NCBI GenBank assembly: GCA_009773415.1
Contig: WSNO01000019.1
Location: 16,914 to 80,913 of the forward strand
DNA from: Nitrospirota bacterium
GTDB lineage: Bacteria; Nitrospirota; Thermodesulfovibrionia; Thermodesulfovibrionales; Dissulfurispiraceae
DNA: 64,000 bases
Direction of reading: 5' to 3'
Below the pieces are notes generated by a model, which searched no databases, was not told where the DNA came from, and saw nothing but the letters and a program-made list of their open reading frames with translations. The translations under genes were made by a program, and so were the position numbers. This document shows positions 1 to 7,241 of the stretch, piece by piece. Numbering within the stretch: position 1 is the first letter of the stretch; every line of letters starts with the position of its first letter.

Positions 1-395
1 AGCACAAGGAGGTAGGGCAGGTTGATTTTTTCGATGAAAAAGATATTCTGGAAGACGGCATCGGCGGTTCCCGAGTACCACCGCTCGCCAACCTGCTGCT
101 GCGCCGGAACGGTGTAGATAAACTCGCCCAGTTCCGGTGAAACAAGGCGTTGCCAGCCGAGTTGGACGTGACGGTCAAGCGACAGGGATTTGTACTGCGT
201 GATAACCGCGATTTTTTTGATAGTGGAGTTGATGCAGTTGCTCAGTGTGAAATCAATAATTCGGTACTTGCCGCCAAAGGGAACAGCCGGTTTCGCCCGG
301 GGCGTTGTGAGGGGCGCGAGGCGCTCCCCTTTTCCGCCGGCAAGCACGAGTGAAAGAACGCTTCGCGCCTGAGACAGGTGTCCTGTAAGTGACAT
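1..395 (-). CDS. glgC: Glucose-1-phosphate adenylyltransferase, N-terminal part (runs off window)
   Basis: Reading the minus strand from an ATG at 395-393 gives an open frame to the window edge (131 codons). ADP-glucose pyrophosphorylase makes ADP-glucose from glucose-1-phosphate and ATP for glycogen synthesis. The N-terminus carries the nucleotidyltransferase signature [15 protein letters not shown] (about residues 16-30), then [14 protein letters not shown] and LSNCINS, all hallmarks of GlgC. Further on, [16 protein letters not shown] matches the conserved substrate-binding stretch. The C-terminal beta-helix domain lies outside the window. The gene is divergent from fabG, with about 150 bases between the starts. 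I see no strong ribosome binding site before the ATG, so the start is reasonable but not certain; an [14 protein letters not shown] beginning about 12 residues in is normal for the family. Confidence 0.93.
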   Translation of the reverse strand, partial: MSLTGHLSQARSVLSLVLAGGKGERLAPLTTPRAKPAVPFGGKYRIIDFTLSNCINSTIKKIAVITQYKSLSLDRHVQLGWQRLVSPELGEFIYTVPAQQQVGERWYSGTADAVFQNIFFIEKINLPYLLV

Positions 396-549
396 ACGCT
401 GTCACTTTAACAGGAAAAACCGCACGTGTCAATTGCGTGGACTATTCTCTGCAGGGAAAAGCCGGAAGCATGCTGTGATGACGTTCCGACTGGAAAATTG
501 AAGGATTTGTCTGATAAAATAATCATTGACTTTTTCAAAGGGGGCCTGC

Positions 550-1284
550 ATGAAAGGACAGACAGCACTTATCACCGGAGCAGGGCGTGGAATCGGCAAG
601 GCTATTGCTGAAGCCCTCGCAAAGAAAGGCGTGAATATCGCTGTAGCTGATGTTAATCTTGAGATTGCTCAGGAGTCGGCGGCAGATCTTGCCAGGCTTG
701 ACGTCAAGACCATCGCCCTGAAAGTGGATGTTGCGAACGCGGCAGACGTTGCCGCCATGTTTGACGGAACGGTCAAGGCATTCGGCAAGGTAGAAATTCT
801 TGTGAACAATGCCGGCATTACCCGCGACGGTCTGCTGATGCGCATGAAAGAGGAAGACTGGGATGCTGTTCTGAACATTAACCTCAAGGGAGCGTTTCTC
901 TGCTGCCGTGAGGGAATCAAGGTCATGGCAAAGCAGCGTTACGGCCGCATCATTAATATCGCGTCCGTTGTTGCCTTTATGGGGAACCCGGGACAGGTTA
1001 ATTACAGTGCGTCAAAAGCCGGTCTTGTTGGTCTGACGAAGACGGCAGCCAGGGAATATGCGAGCCGCGGCATTACCGTCAATGCGGTTGCCCCCGGCTT
1101 CATTCAGACGGCAATGACTGATGCATTGCCTGAGAACGTCAAACAGGACATGATGAAAGCGATCCCGATGAGCAGGTTCGGGACTTCTGATGACGTTGCC
1201 AACGCTGTTGTATTTTTTGCCTCGCCGGAGAGCACCTATGTTACCGGACAGGTGATTCACGTCAACGGCGGCATGTATATGTAG
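550..1284 (+). CDS. fabG: 3-oxoacyl-ACP reductase
   Basis: This is a 244-residue short-chain dehydrogenase, the usual FabG length. FabG reduces 3-oxoacyl-ACP with NADPH in the first reductive step of type II fatty acid elongation in the cytoplasm. Visible motifs are the Rossmann glycine motif TGAGRGIG at residues 9-16, NNAG at 86-89, and the catalytic Ser139, Tyr152 and Lys156 (YxxxK). The C-terminus VTGQVIHVNGGMYM is typical of FabG. The ATG at 550 was chosen because a purine-rich AAGGGGG lies just upstream; a longer reading from 526 adds only a non-conserved tail. It is followed by acpP and fabF, which fixes its role in fatty acid synthesis. Confidence 0.96.
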   Translation: MKGQTALITGAGRGIGKAIAEALAKKGVNIAVADVNLEIAQESAADLARLDVKTIALKVDVANAADVAAMFDGTVKAFGKVEILVNNAGITRDGLLMRMKEEDWDAVLNINLKGAFLCCREGIKVMAKQRYGRIINIASVVAFMGNPGQVNYSASKAGLVGLTKTAAREYASRGITVNAVAPGFIQTAMTDALPENVKQDMMKAIPMSRFGTSDDVANAVVFFASPESTYVTGQVIHVNGGMYM

Positions 1285-1326
1285 CAAGGGTAGAAAAAAA
1301 GAGCTCGTTCAACGTAAAATATTTAC

Positions 1327-1351
1327 TTCGCGCTCTGGTTAGGAGCGCGAA
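1327..1351 (+). other. Perfect 9-bp hairpin between fabG and acpP
   Basis: TTCGCGCTC at 1327-1335 pairs exactly with GAGCGCGAA at 1343-1351 around a 7-base loop. There is no T-run after it on the plus strand, so it is not a standard intrinsic terminator. It ends about 10 bases before the GAGGAGG ribosome binding site of acpP. Plausible roles are an mRNA processing site or a stability element that lets acpP be made in excess over fabG. The structure is seen; the role is inferred. Confidence 0.55.
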
Positions 1352-1372
1352 CTATTACGAGGAGGTTTCAGA

Positions 1373-1600
1373 ATGGTAGAAGAGAAGGTAAAAGAGATTA
1401 TTGCAAAGCAGCTCGGCGTTGATCCGTCCGCGGTTACTCCTGAAGCATCGTTTGTTGAAGACCTCGGCGCTGATTCACTCGATACGGTTGAGCTTGTCAT
1501 GGCGTTTGAAGAGGCGTTTAATATCGAGATTCCGGATGAGGATGCAGAAAAGATTACGAAAGTAAAAGACGCAATCGAGTACATCAAGAATAAAGTTTGA
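1373..1600 (+). CDS. acpP: Acyl carrier protein
   Basis: This is a 75-residue acidic protein. ACP carries the growing acyl chain as a thioester on a 4'-phosphopantetheine arm in type II fatty acid synthesis. The attachment site is Ser35 in the canonical motif [10 protein letters not shown]. The first helix ([14 protein letters not shown]) and the last ([12 protein letters not shown]) match standard ACPs. A strong GAGGAGG ribosome binding site sits 7-9 bases before the ATG. The stop overlaps the fabF start as TGATG, which indicates translational coupling. A 9-bp hairpin lies just upstream. Confidence 0.97.
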   Translation: MVEEKVKEIIAKQLGVDPSAVTPEASFVEDLGADSLDTVELVMAFEEAFNIEIPDEDAEKITKVKDAIEYIKNKV

Positions 1601-2841
1601 TGAGCAGAAGGCGAGTCGTTATCACTGGAATGGGGATGATTTCGCCCCTCGGCATCGGAGTGCAGGAGTCGTGGCACGCCGCGATTGCCGGCACCAGCGG
1701 GGTCGGGAAAATCACGCAATGGGATGCATCTGCCTATCCGGTTCAGATTGCCGCGGAGGTGAAGGGTTTTAATCCCGAGCAGTGGATTGAGCCGAAAGAG
1801 ATCAAGAAGATGGACCGCTTCATTCAGTTTGGGCTTGCGGCAGCCCAGATGGCCATCGATGACTCCGGCTTCAGAATTGCGCCGGAGAATGCGGAACGTG
1901 TGGGAGTCTGTGTCGGCGCCGGCATGGGCGGTCTCGGCTCCATAGAGGCATACCATTCAATTCTGGTCGAGAAGGGCCATCGTCGTGTTTCTCCATTCTT
2001 CATTCCTATGGTTATTATCAACCTTGCAGCAGGCAATATTTCTATCCGCTTCGGCGCAAAAGGTCCGAATGTTTCACCGGTTACCGCATGTGCTACCGGA
2101 ACCCACTCGATTGGTGAAGCATTTCGCTGGATTGAGCGCGGTGACTGCGATATGGTCATCGCCGGCGGTGTCGAATCCACGATAACTCCGCTCGGCATTG
2201 CCGGATTTGCTTCGATGAAGGCGCTTTCTACCCGTAACGATGCGCCTGAGAAGGCGAGCCGCCCGTTTGACAAGAACCGTGACGGTTTTGTCATGGGAGA
2301 AGGTGCCGGCATCCTTATCGTGGAGTCGCTCGAAAGCGCTCTTGCCCGGGATGCGAAGGTGTACGCAGAAATTAGCGGCTTCGGCATGTCGGGCGACGCA
2401 TATCACATGTCAGCTCCGGCGCCGCTGGGAGAAGGCGCGGCCCGCTGTATGAAACTCTCGCTTCAGGACGCGGGGATTGCTCCGGACTCGGTGCAGTACA
2501 TAAACGCGCACGGCACATCGACGCCGTTCGGCGATGAACTCGAGACCGCTGCCGTCAAGACGGTTTTTGGCGAACATGCATACAGGCTGTGCGTCAGCTC
2601 GACAAAATCGATGACCGGCCATCTGCTCGGCGCTGCCGGCGGTGTTGAGGCTATTTTTGCCGTGCTGAGCACCGTCAATGATGTTGTGCCGCCGACCATG
2701 AACATTGAAGAGCCGGATCCGGAATGCGATCTTGATTATGTTCCGAACACGGCACGTCAGTTGGAGGTTCAGTATGCACTTTCCAACTCATTCGGATTTG
2801 GCGGAACCAATGCCTCTTTGCTTTTCAAGAAATATCGCTGA
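1600..2841 (+). CDS. fabF: 3-oxoacyl-ACP synthase II
   Basis: This is a 413-residue condensing enzyme. FabF condenses acyl-ACP with malonyl-ACP in fatty acid elongation. The catalytic triad is complete: Cys164 in [14 protein letters not shown], His304 in [11 protein letters not shown] and His341 in [10 protein letters not shown]. The C-terminal glycine-rich FGFGGTNAS motif is present. The ATG at 1600 overlaps the acpP stop (TGATG) and starts [10 protein letters not shown], the normal N-terminus. The 3' end overlaps rnc by 32 bases. The order fabG-acpP-fabF-rnc is common in bacteria. Confidence 0.97.
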   Translation: MSRRRVVITGMGMISPLGIGVQESWHAAIAGTSGVGKITQWDASAYPVQIAAEVKGFNPEQWIEPKEIKKMDRFIQFGLAAAQMAIDDSGFRIAPENAERVGVCVGAGMGGLGSIEAYHSILVEKGHRRVSPFFIPMVIINLAAGNISIRFGAKGPNVSPVTACATGTHSIGEAFRWIERGDCDMVIAGGVESTITPLGIAGFASMKALSTRNDAPEKASRPFDKNRDGFVMGEGAGILIVESLESALARDAKVYAEISGFGMSGDAYHMSAPAPLGEGAARCMKLSLQDAGIAPDSVQYINAHGTSTPFGDELETAAVKTVFGEHAYRLCVSSTKSMTGHLLGAAGGVEAIFAVLSTVNDVVPPTMNIEEPDPECDLDYVPNTARQLEVQYALSNSFGFGGTNASLLFKKYR

Positions 2842-3517
2842 GCTTGAAGCGGCATTAGGATACAGTTTCCGCAATGAAGCGTATCTGGAAGAGGCCGTAA
2901 CCCATAAATCGTATCAGCATGAACATGCTGAGCGGTCGCATCATTACAATGAACGGCTTGAATTTCTCGGTGACTCAGTCCTCGGGCTGACCATTGCCGA
3001 AACGCTGTTCTCCCTCGAAGCGTCTTTCACAGAAGCCGACATGTCCAAGCTCAAAGCCTATCTTGTGAACAAGACCGTCCTGCATGAGATCGGCAGAGGC
3101 CTTCAGATAGGTCATTATATGCGACTCGGCAAGGGGGAAGAGTCTACCCATGGCCGTCAGAAACAATCCATTCTGGCAAATGCCGTTGAAGCACTTATTG
3201 GTGCTATTTTTCTCGACAGCGGCTATCCGGCAACAAAAGAGGTAATACTGCGTCTTTACGGCAACAGGATTTCCGATGCACTCACCCAGCGGGAGTGGTA
3301 TGACTATAAGTCTGCGCTGCAGGAGCATTGCCAGGGATCGTTCGGGGTTCTTCCGGATTACCGGGTAATCAAGCAGGAAGGCGAGGAACACAAGAAGGTC
3401 TTTACCATCGAGGTCTTTATTCAGGGGCAGACTTACGGCCGGGGCGTCGGCAAAAGCAAAAAAGACGCGCAGATGGCGGCTGCGCGGGAAGCGCTTTCAA
3501 GGATTTCACTCCAATAG
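2810..3517 (+). CDS. rnc: Ribonuclease III
   Basis: RNase III cleaves double-stranded RNA in rRNA and mRNA processing. The protein has about 235 residues. The nuclease signature [14 protein letters not shown] is at about residues 47-60 and supplies catalytic acidic residues. The second acidic site is in [18 protein letters not shown]-terminal double-stranded RNA binding domain starts near [11 protein letters not shown] and ends [18 protein letters not shown]. An alternative ATG at 2774 has a better ribosome binding site (TTGGAGG, 6-base spacer) but would overlap fabF by 68 bases and add 12 unconserved residues. I prefer 2810, though 2774 cannot be excluded. Confidence 0.93.
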   Translation: MPLCFSRNIAELEAALGYSFRNEAYLEEAVTHKSYQHEHAERSHHYNERLEFLGDSVLGLTIAETLFSLEASFTEADMSKLKAYLVNKTVLHEIGRGLQIGHYMRLGKGEESTHGRQKQSILANAVEALIGAIFLDSGYPATKEVILRLYGNRISDALTQREWYDYKSALQEHCQGSFGVLPDYRVIKQEGEEHKKVFTIEVFIQGQTYGRGVGKSKKDAQMAAAREALSRISLQ

Positions 3518-3524
3518 GCTCACA

Positions 3525-4931
3525 TCAGCGTTTGCCGTGATTGTACAGCCGGTTTGCGGCAATTGCCGGTTCATCAGCGGGTATTTTCTGCGCCAGGGCA
3601 TCGGCAAATTTTGCCAGTGATTCGTCGCGGGCGCCGAATACAACGAAATTGTTCCAAACTCCGGCTTTTTCAAAAACGTCTTCCCTCGCAATAACCGCTT
3701 CGGCGGACTTTCCCGTTGCCCGGACCCCTTTCGCAAGATCGTCGCTCGAGATGTCATGTTGAGCAGTTCCGCCCGCAAAATAAATCGGAAGCAGCACAAG
3801 ATGGTCAGAAGGCCGCAAATGCTCGGAAAATGCAGAAATGTATTCGTTTTTCATCATGCGGGTCGGCCCGAACCCGTGCGGTTGGAAGATATAGCAAATC
3901 GCCGGCTTCACTGCCTGCATTGCCCGCATCATGGAAGCGATTTTGTGTGGATTATGCGCATAATCGTCGATTACAAGGCAACGTCCATCATTCCGGTGAA
4001 TGTCGAACCTGCGTTCAATCCCTGCAAATTCCGGAAGAACAGGAGCGATTGCATCAAGTGGAATACCCATTTCCGCAAGACATGCGATGCAGGCCAGCGC
4101 ATTGTAAATGTTGTACATTCCGGGAAGTGAAATCCGGCACCGAACGTTGCGCACCGTAAATTCCGAACAGAGCGGCTGAAGAATGATATTTTCAGCCTGA
4201 TAGCCGGACGGTCTTTCAATGGAGAATGATGCAAACTGCTCCCGATGCAGTGAAGACAGATTCCGGTCATCCCAATTTATAACAGTGGTGCCCGATGTGT
4301 GCTGAATGAGCGTTTCAAACATAGACGTGGTCTCCCTGACCGAGTGATGGTCAAGATCGAGATTCAGGAGTATCGTACGCTGAGGATAATAGTTGACGAT
4401 GCTGCCGTCCGACTCGCATGCCTCTATGACAAGGGTGTCGGAGTTTCCGGTCAGGGAATTTCCCGGATTGACTGCTGTTCTGAACTGTTTTACTCGTCCG
4501 CCGCCGATGAAATTCGGCTCAAGGTTGAGACGTTTCATAAGATAGGCAAGCATACCCGACACGGTTGATTTTCCGCTCGTTCCGGCGACCGCTGTGGTCT
4601 GGAACCCAGAGGCTATCTGTGCGAGGTAATCAGGCCGTGCAACCATACGAACACCCAACTGTCGGGCCTTTTCCAGGTCAGGCTGATCTGGTTCGACAGC
4701 AGTGCTGTAAATAAGAATGTCGAGATCCGGCGTTATCCCTGTGCCATCGGAAGGGAAAAGAGAGATGCCGGCGGCCTGCAGGGTCTCGAGGGCCGGGTGA
4801 TCCGGATGACCTGCAAAAGCTCTGTCGGAGCCTGCAACGATATGACCTCGATCGGCCATAAAACGGGCGAGTGCAGAAACGCCGCTGCCGCCGATGCCCG
4901 AAAAGAAGAGATGTTGCGGTATGTTTTTCAT
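3525..4931 (-). CDS. Mur ligase family protein, MurC-like
   Basis: This 468-residue protein resembles UDP-N-acetylmuramate--L-alanine ligase (MurC) or the recycling ligase Mpl. Visible are the N-terminal FSGIGGSGVSALARFM UDP-binding loop, the ATP-binding loop GTSGKST at residues 117-123, a central EACESDGS and DLDHHS region, and the C-terminal RRFDIH, DDYAHNPHKI and QPHGFGPTR motifs. The P-loop differs from the usual MurC form GTHGKTTTT: Ser replaces His, and Ser replaces the first Thr after Lys. That suggests a paralogue with altered substrate rather than the housekeeping MurC, which normally lies in the dcw cluster. It follows the second ketosynthase on the same strand with a 36-base gap and ends 7 bases from rnc, convergently. 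Exact substrate unknown. Confidence 0.8.
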   Translation of the reverse strand: MKNIPQHLFFSGIGGSGVSALARFMADRGHIVAGSDRAFAGHPDHPALETLQAAGISLFPSDGTGITPDLDILIYSTAVEPDQPDLEKARQLGVRMVARPDYLAQIASGFQTTAVAGTSGKSTVSGMLAYLMKRLNLEPNFIGGGRVKQFRTAVNPGNSLTGNSDTLVIEACESDGSIVNYYPQRTILLNLDLDHHSVRETTSMFETLIQHTSGTTVINWDDRNLSSLHREQFASFSIERPSGYQAENIILQPLCSEFTVRNVRCRISLPGMYNIYNALACIACLAEMGIPLDAIAPVLPEFAGIERRFDIHRNDGRCLVIDDYAHNPHKIASMMRAMQAVKPAICYIFQPHGFGPTRMMKNEYISAFSEHLRPSDHLVLLPIYFAGGTAQHDISSDDLAKGVRATGKSAEAVIAREDVFEKAGVWNNFVVFGARDESLAKFADALAQKIPADEPAIAANRLYNHGKR

Positions 4932-4967
4932 CAGGGTTTTATTGTAGTGAAAATGAGGCAGGTTTGC

Positions 4968-6185
4968 CTATCTGCATTTATTAAGAATCAGGACTGCGTT
5001 GGCTCCGCCAAACCCGAAGGACGATGTCAGGGCATACGTAGCATCCGTTTTTTCCAGTCTGGTAACAAATGAGAGATCGCATTGCGGATCCGGGTCGGAA
5101 AGGTTGATGGTCGGCGGAATGTATCCATCTGCGAGCGTCATGGCGGCGCATGCCGACTCAAAGGCTGCCGAAGCAGCGAGCATGTGGCCGGTCATCGATT
5201 TGGCAGCGGTGACCGGCAGGGAGCGGCTTCCGAAAACTGAGCGTATGGCCGCGGATTCAACCGCATCGCCTATCGGGGTCGAAGTTCCGTGGGCATTGAC
5301 GAAATCAATATCATCAGGATGAAGGTGCGCATCACGGAGAGCTTTCTGGAGAGCATGAATCTGGCTCGAGAGTCGCGGGCGGGTCATATGATAGGCATCG
5401 GCAACATTGGCATATCCGACGATCTCGGCATAGATGTTTGCATTGCGTTTTAGCGCCCCGGCATAGTTTTCCAGTACCAGCATACACGCTCCTTCGGAGA
5501 GGATAAACCCGTCGCGTTTCATGGCAAAAGGGCGGCTGGCATCAGCAGAGGTTCCTGACGAGAGCGCTCCCGCAGCTCCGTACCCTTTGAAACAAGTTCT
5601 GCAGAGCGGAGCTTCGGTTCCGCCGGCCAGTGCAAGAGTCGTTATCCCCGCGCGTATCTGTCTGAATGCCTCACCCAGCGCGTGGAGGCCGGATGCGCAT
5701 GCGGTCGATACCCCTAGACATTCTCCCTGTATGCCGAGCATGCCGGCAACGGTCGACGGGGCAAGATACAGGGTCGAAACGGGCATTACAAAGGGGGAAA
5801 GACGTTTTTTCCCTGTTGCAACCGTTAGTGCTGCTGCTTCGAGTGTGGTGATGCCTGCCCGGCTCGAACCGACAATGACAGAGGCATCGCGGAAGAGAGG
5901 GGCATGTTTCAGCGTAGTCAGACCTGCATCTTCGGCAGCCATAGATGCAGCCGCTGCCGCAAATGAAACAAAGGGATCGAGAATACGGGCTTCGCGAGAC
6001 GGCAAATAAGCTCCGGGTTCAAACCCTTTCAGTTCCCCCGCCAGTTTCCATTTGAGACCGGACGAATCAAAACGTGACAGCGTACTGATTCCTGATACGC
6101 CCATTTTGAGCTGAGCCCAGGAATCTCTGAATGTTAACCCGAGTGGGGACACCGCCCCGATGCCGGTAATTACTACACGGTGCAT
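4968..6185 (-). CDS. Beta-ketoacyl-ACP synthase II family (second copy)
   Basis: This is a second FabF-type condensing enzyme of about 405 residues, clearly diverged from the fabF at 1600. It keeps the full triad: Cys163 in STACASGLHALGEAF, His299 in [11 protein letters not shown] and His334 in KSMTGHMLAAS. It should therefore be catalytically competent. The start chosen is ATG at 6185 (MHRVVITGIGAVSPLG); a GTG at 6203 would add six residues. It appears to be co-transcribed with the downstream MurC-like ligase and divergent from the RodZ-like gene. A paired ketosynthase outside the main fab operon may serve a specialised acyl chain, but no dedicated acyl carrier protein or acyltransferase lies next to it. 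Confidence 0.88.
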   Translation of the reverse strand: MHRVVITGIGAVSPLGLTFRDSWAQLKMGVSGISTLSRFDSSGLKWKLAGELKGFEPGAYLPSREARILDPFVSFAAAAASMAAEDAGLTTLKHAPLFRDASVIVGSSRAGITTLEAAALTVATGKKRLSPFVMPVSTLYLAPSTVAGMLGIQGECLGVSTACASGLHALGEAFRQIRAGITTLALAGGTEAPLCRTCFKGYGAAGALSSGTSADASRPFAMKRDGFILSEGACMLVLENYAGALKRNANIYAEIVGYANVADAYHMTRPRLSSQIHALQKALRDAHLHPDDIDFVNAHGTSTPIGDAVESAAIRSVFGSRSLPVTAAKSMTGHMLAASAAFESACAAMTLADGYIPPTINLSDPDPQCDLSFVTRLEKTDATYALTSSFGFGGANAVLILNKCR

Positions 6186-6186
6186 T

Positions 6187-6266
6187 GTAAACCAGTTTAC
6201 CACAAAGAGGTTTACAGTGGAAATGCCTGCGCCGATTGGTTTTCAAAGAGAATACCATTATGGTAT
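6187..6266. promoter_or_regulatory. Divergent control region with two palindromes
   Basis: The short space between the second ketosynthase (minus) and the RodZ-like gene (plus) holds two inverted repeats. GTAAAC and GTTTAC, separated by CA, occupy 6187-6200, right at the ketosynthase start. ATACCAT-T-ATGGTAT, a perfect 15-base palindrome, occupies 6252-6266, 10 bases before the RodZ-like ATG. Either could be an operator for a dimeric regulator. No matching regulator is encoded nearby, so identity is unknown. Confidence 0.45.
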
Positions 6267-6276
6267 ATTCTTAGCT

Positions 6277-7233
6277 ATGGCTTCCTTTCTGAAGGAAAAA
6301 AGAATTGCTTCCGGAAAGCAACTGACCGAAATTGCTGCTGTTACCCGTGTCCGTGCAAACTATCTGAAAGCGATAGAGGAAGAGCAGTATGATGAATTGC
6401 CCATTCCGGTGTATACCAGAGGCTATATTCGTGAGTACGCGAGAGCTCTTGATGTGGATCCTGCGGCCGATCTCCAGCAGTATGAGCATTTTCTTGCCGG
6501 TTCGGAAAAAGGAGCGGGGTTCCCCGCTTCGCCGTCACCGCGCAACAATACTGCTGTAACGTCAGCTCCTTCGAATGGGGATCCTTCCCCGGCTGAACCT
6601 CCCCGGGTTACACTGACTGCGGAACGAGAGATTCAGCTTGCAGAAACGACATCGGGTGGGCGCTCTTTAAAGACGTCGCTCGCTTTTTTTGCTGTGCTTG
6701 TCATCGTGGGAGGAATAGTGCTGTATCAGATGTTTGGAGCATCCTCTTTGCCTGTACTCCAGAATCCGAAGCCGGATGTGATTCTCAAAGAACCTGTTGT
6801 CATCAGGACTTCGGATGCACCGGCAATGCCGGCCGACCCGCAGACTCCCCAGTTGCCGGCAGCCGCAAAGCCGGAGCCACAGCAGGTGTCAATTCCCGCG
6901 CCTCTTCCGACTGTGCCGCAGCAGAGCGCGGTGCCTGCAGCGCAAAAAACGTCAGGGATCGGAAAAAAACATCAACTTATGATCACGGCTGTCGATAAAG
7001 TCTGGGTGCAGGTTATTCTCGACCGTACTGACAAAAAAGAAATGCTTTTGAATCCTGGCGACACCCAGCGCTTTGATGCGCAGGAGAACGTCCGCCTTTG
7101 GATTGGCAATGCCGCCGGCCTGAAAATAGCGTTTGATGGAAAAGAGATAGATCATGGAGGCAAAAGCGGGCAGTCGCTCCGGCTGGTTCTTCCCGAGGCA
7201 GCATCTCCGAATCAGCAGCTGCCAGCACAGTAG
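6277..7233 (+). CDS. RodZ-like helix-turn-helix membrane protein
   Basis: This is a 318-residue protein with the RodZ layout. An N-terminal helix-turn-helix covers roughly residues 1-70 (FLKEKRIASGKQLTEIAAVT, RANYLKAIEEE, PVYTRGYIREYARAL). Then come a proline/alanine-rich linker, one membrane helix (SLAFFAVLVIVGGIVLYQMF), a second low-complexity Pro/Ala/Gln linker and a C-terminal DUF4115 beta domain (ITAVDKVWVQVILD to QSLRLVLPE). RodZ anchors the MreB cytoskeleton to the membrane and supports rod shape. No mreB lies in the window. The ATG at 6277 starts the conserved HTH; upstream ATGs add unconserved sequence. No clear ribosome binding site is visible. The multiheme cytochrome gene starts 8 bases after its stop. 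Confidence 0.85.
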   Translation: MASFLKEKRIASGKQLTEIAAVTRVRANYLKAIEEEQYDELPIPVYTRGYIREYARALDVDPAADLQQYEHFLAGSEKGAGFPASPSPRNNTAVTSAPSNGDPSPAEPPRVTLTAEREIQLAETTSGGRSLKTSLAFFAVLVIVGGIVLYQMFGASSLPVLQNPKPDVILKEPVVIRTSDAPAMPADPQTPQLPAAAKPEPQQVSIPAPLPTVPQQSAVPAAQKTSGIGKKHQLMITAVDKVWVQVILDRTDKKEMLLNPGDTQRFDAQENVRLWIGNAAGLKIAFDGKEIDHGGKSGQSLRLVLPEAASPNQQLPAQ

Positions 7234-7241
7234 CTTGTCGA

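Noticed and set aside
2774..2809. Earlier rnc start at 2774 with a TTGGAGG site
   Set aside because: It would overlap fabF by 68 bases and add 12 residues not seen in RNase III; the ATG at 2810 begins right before the conserved region.
3525..4931. Calling this gene housekeeping murC or mpl outright
   Set aside because: The P-loop is GTSGKST rather than GTHGKTT and the gene is outside a dcw cluster; only family-level assignment is supported.
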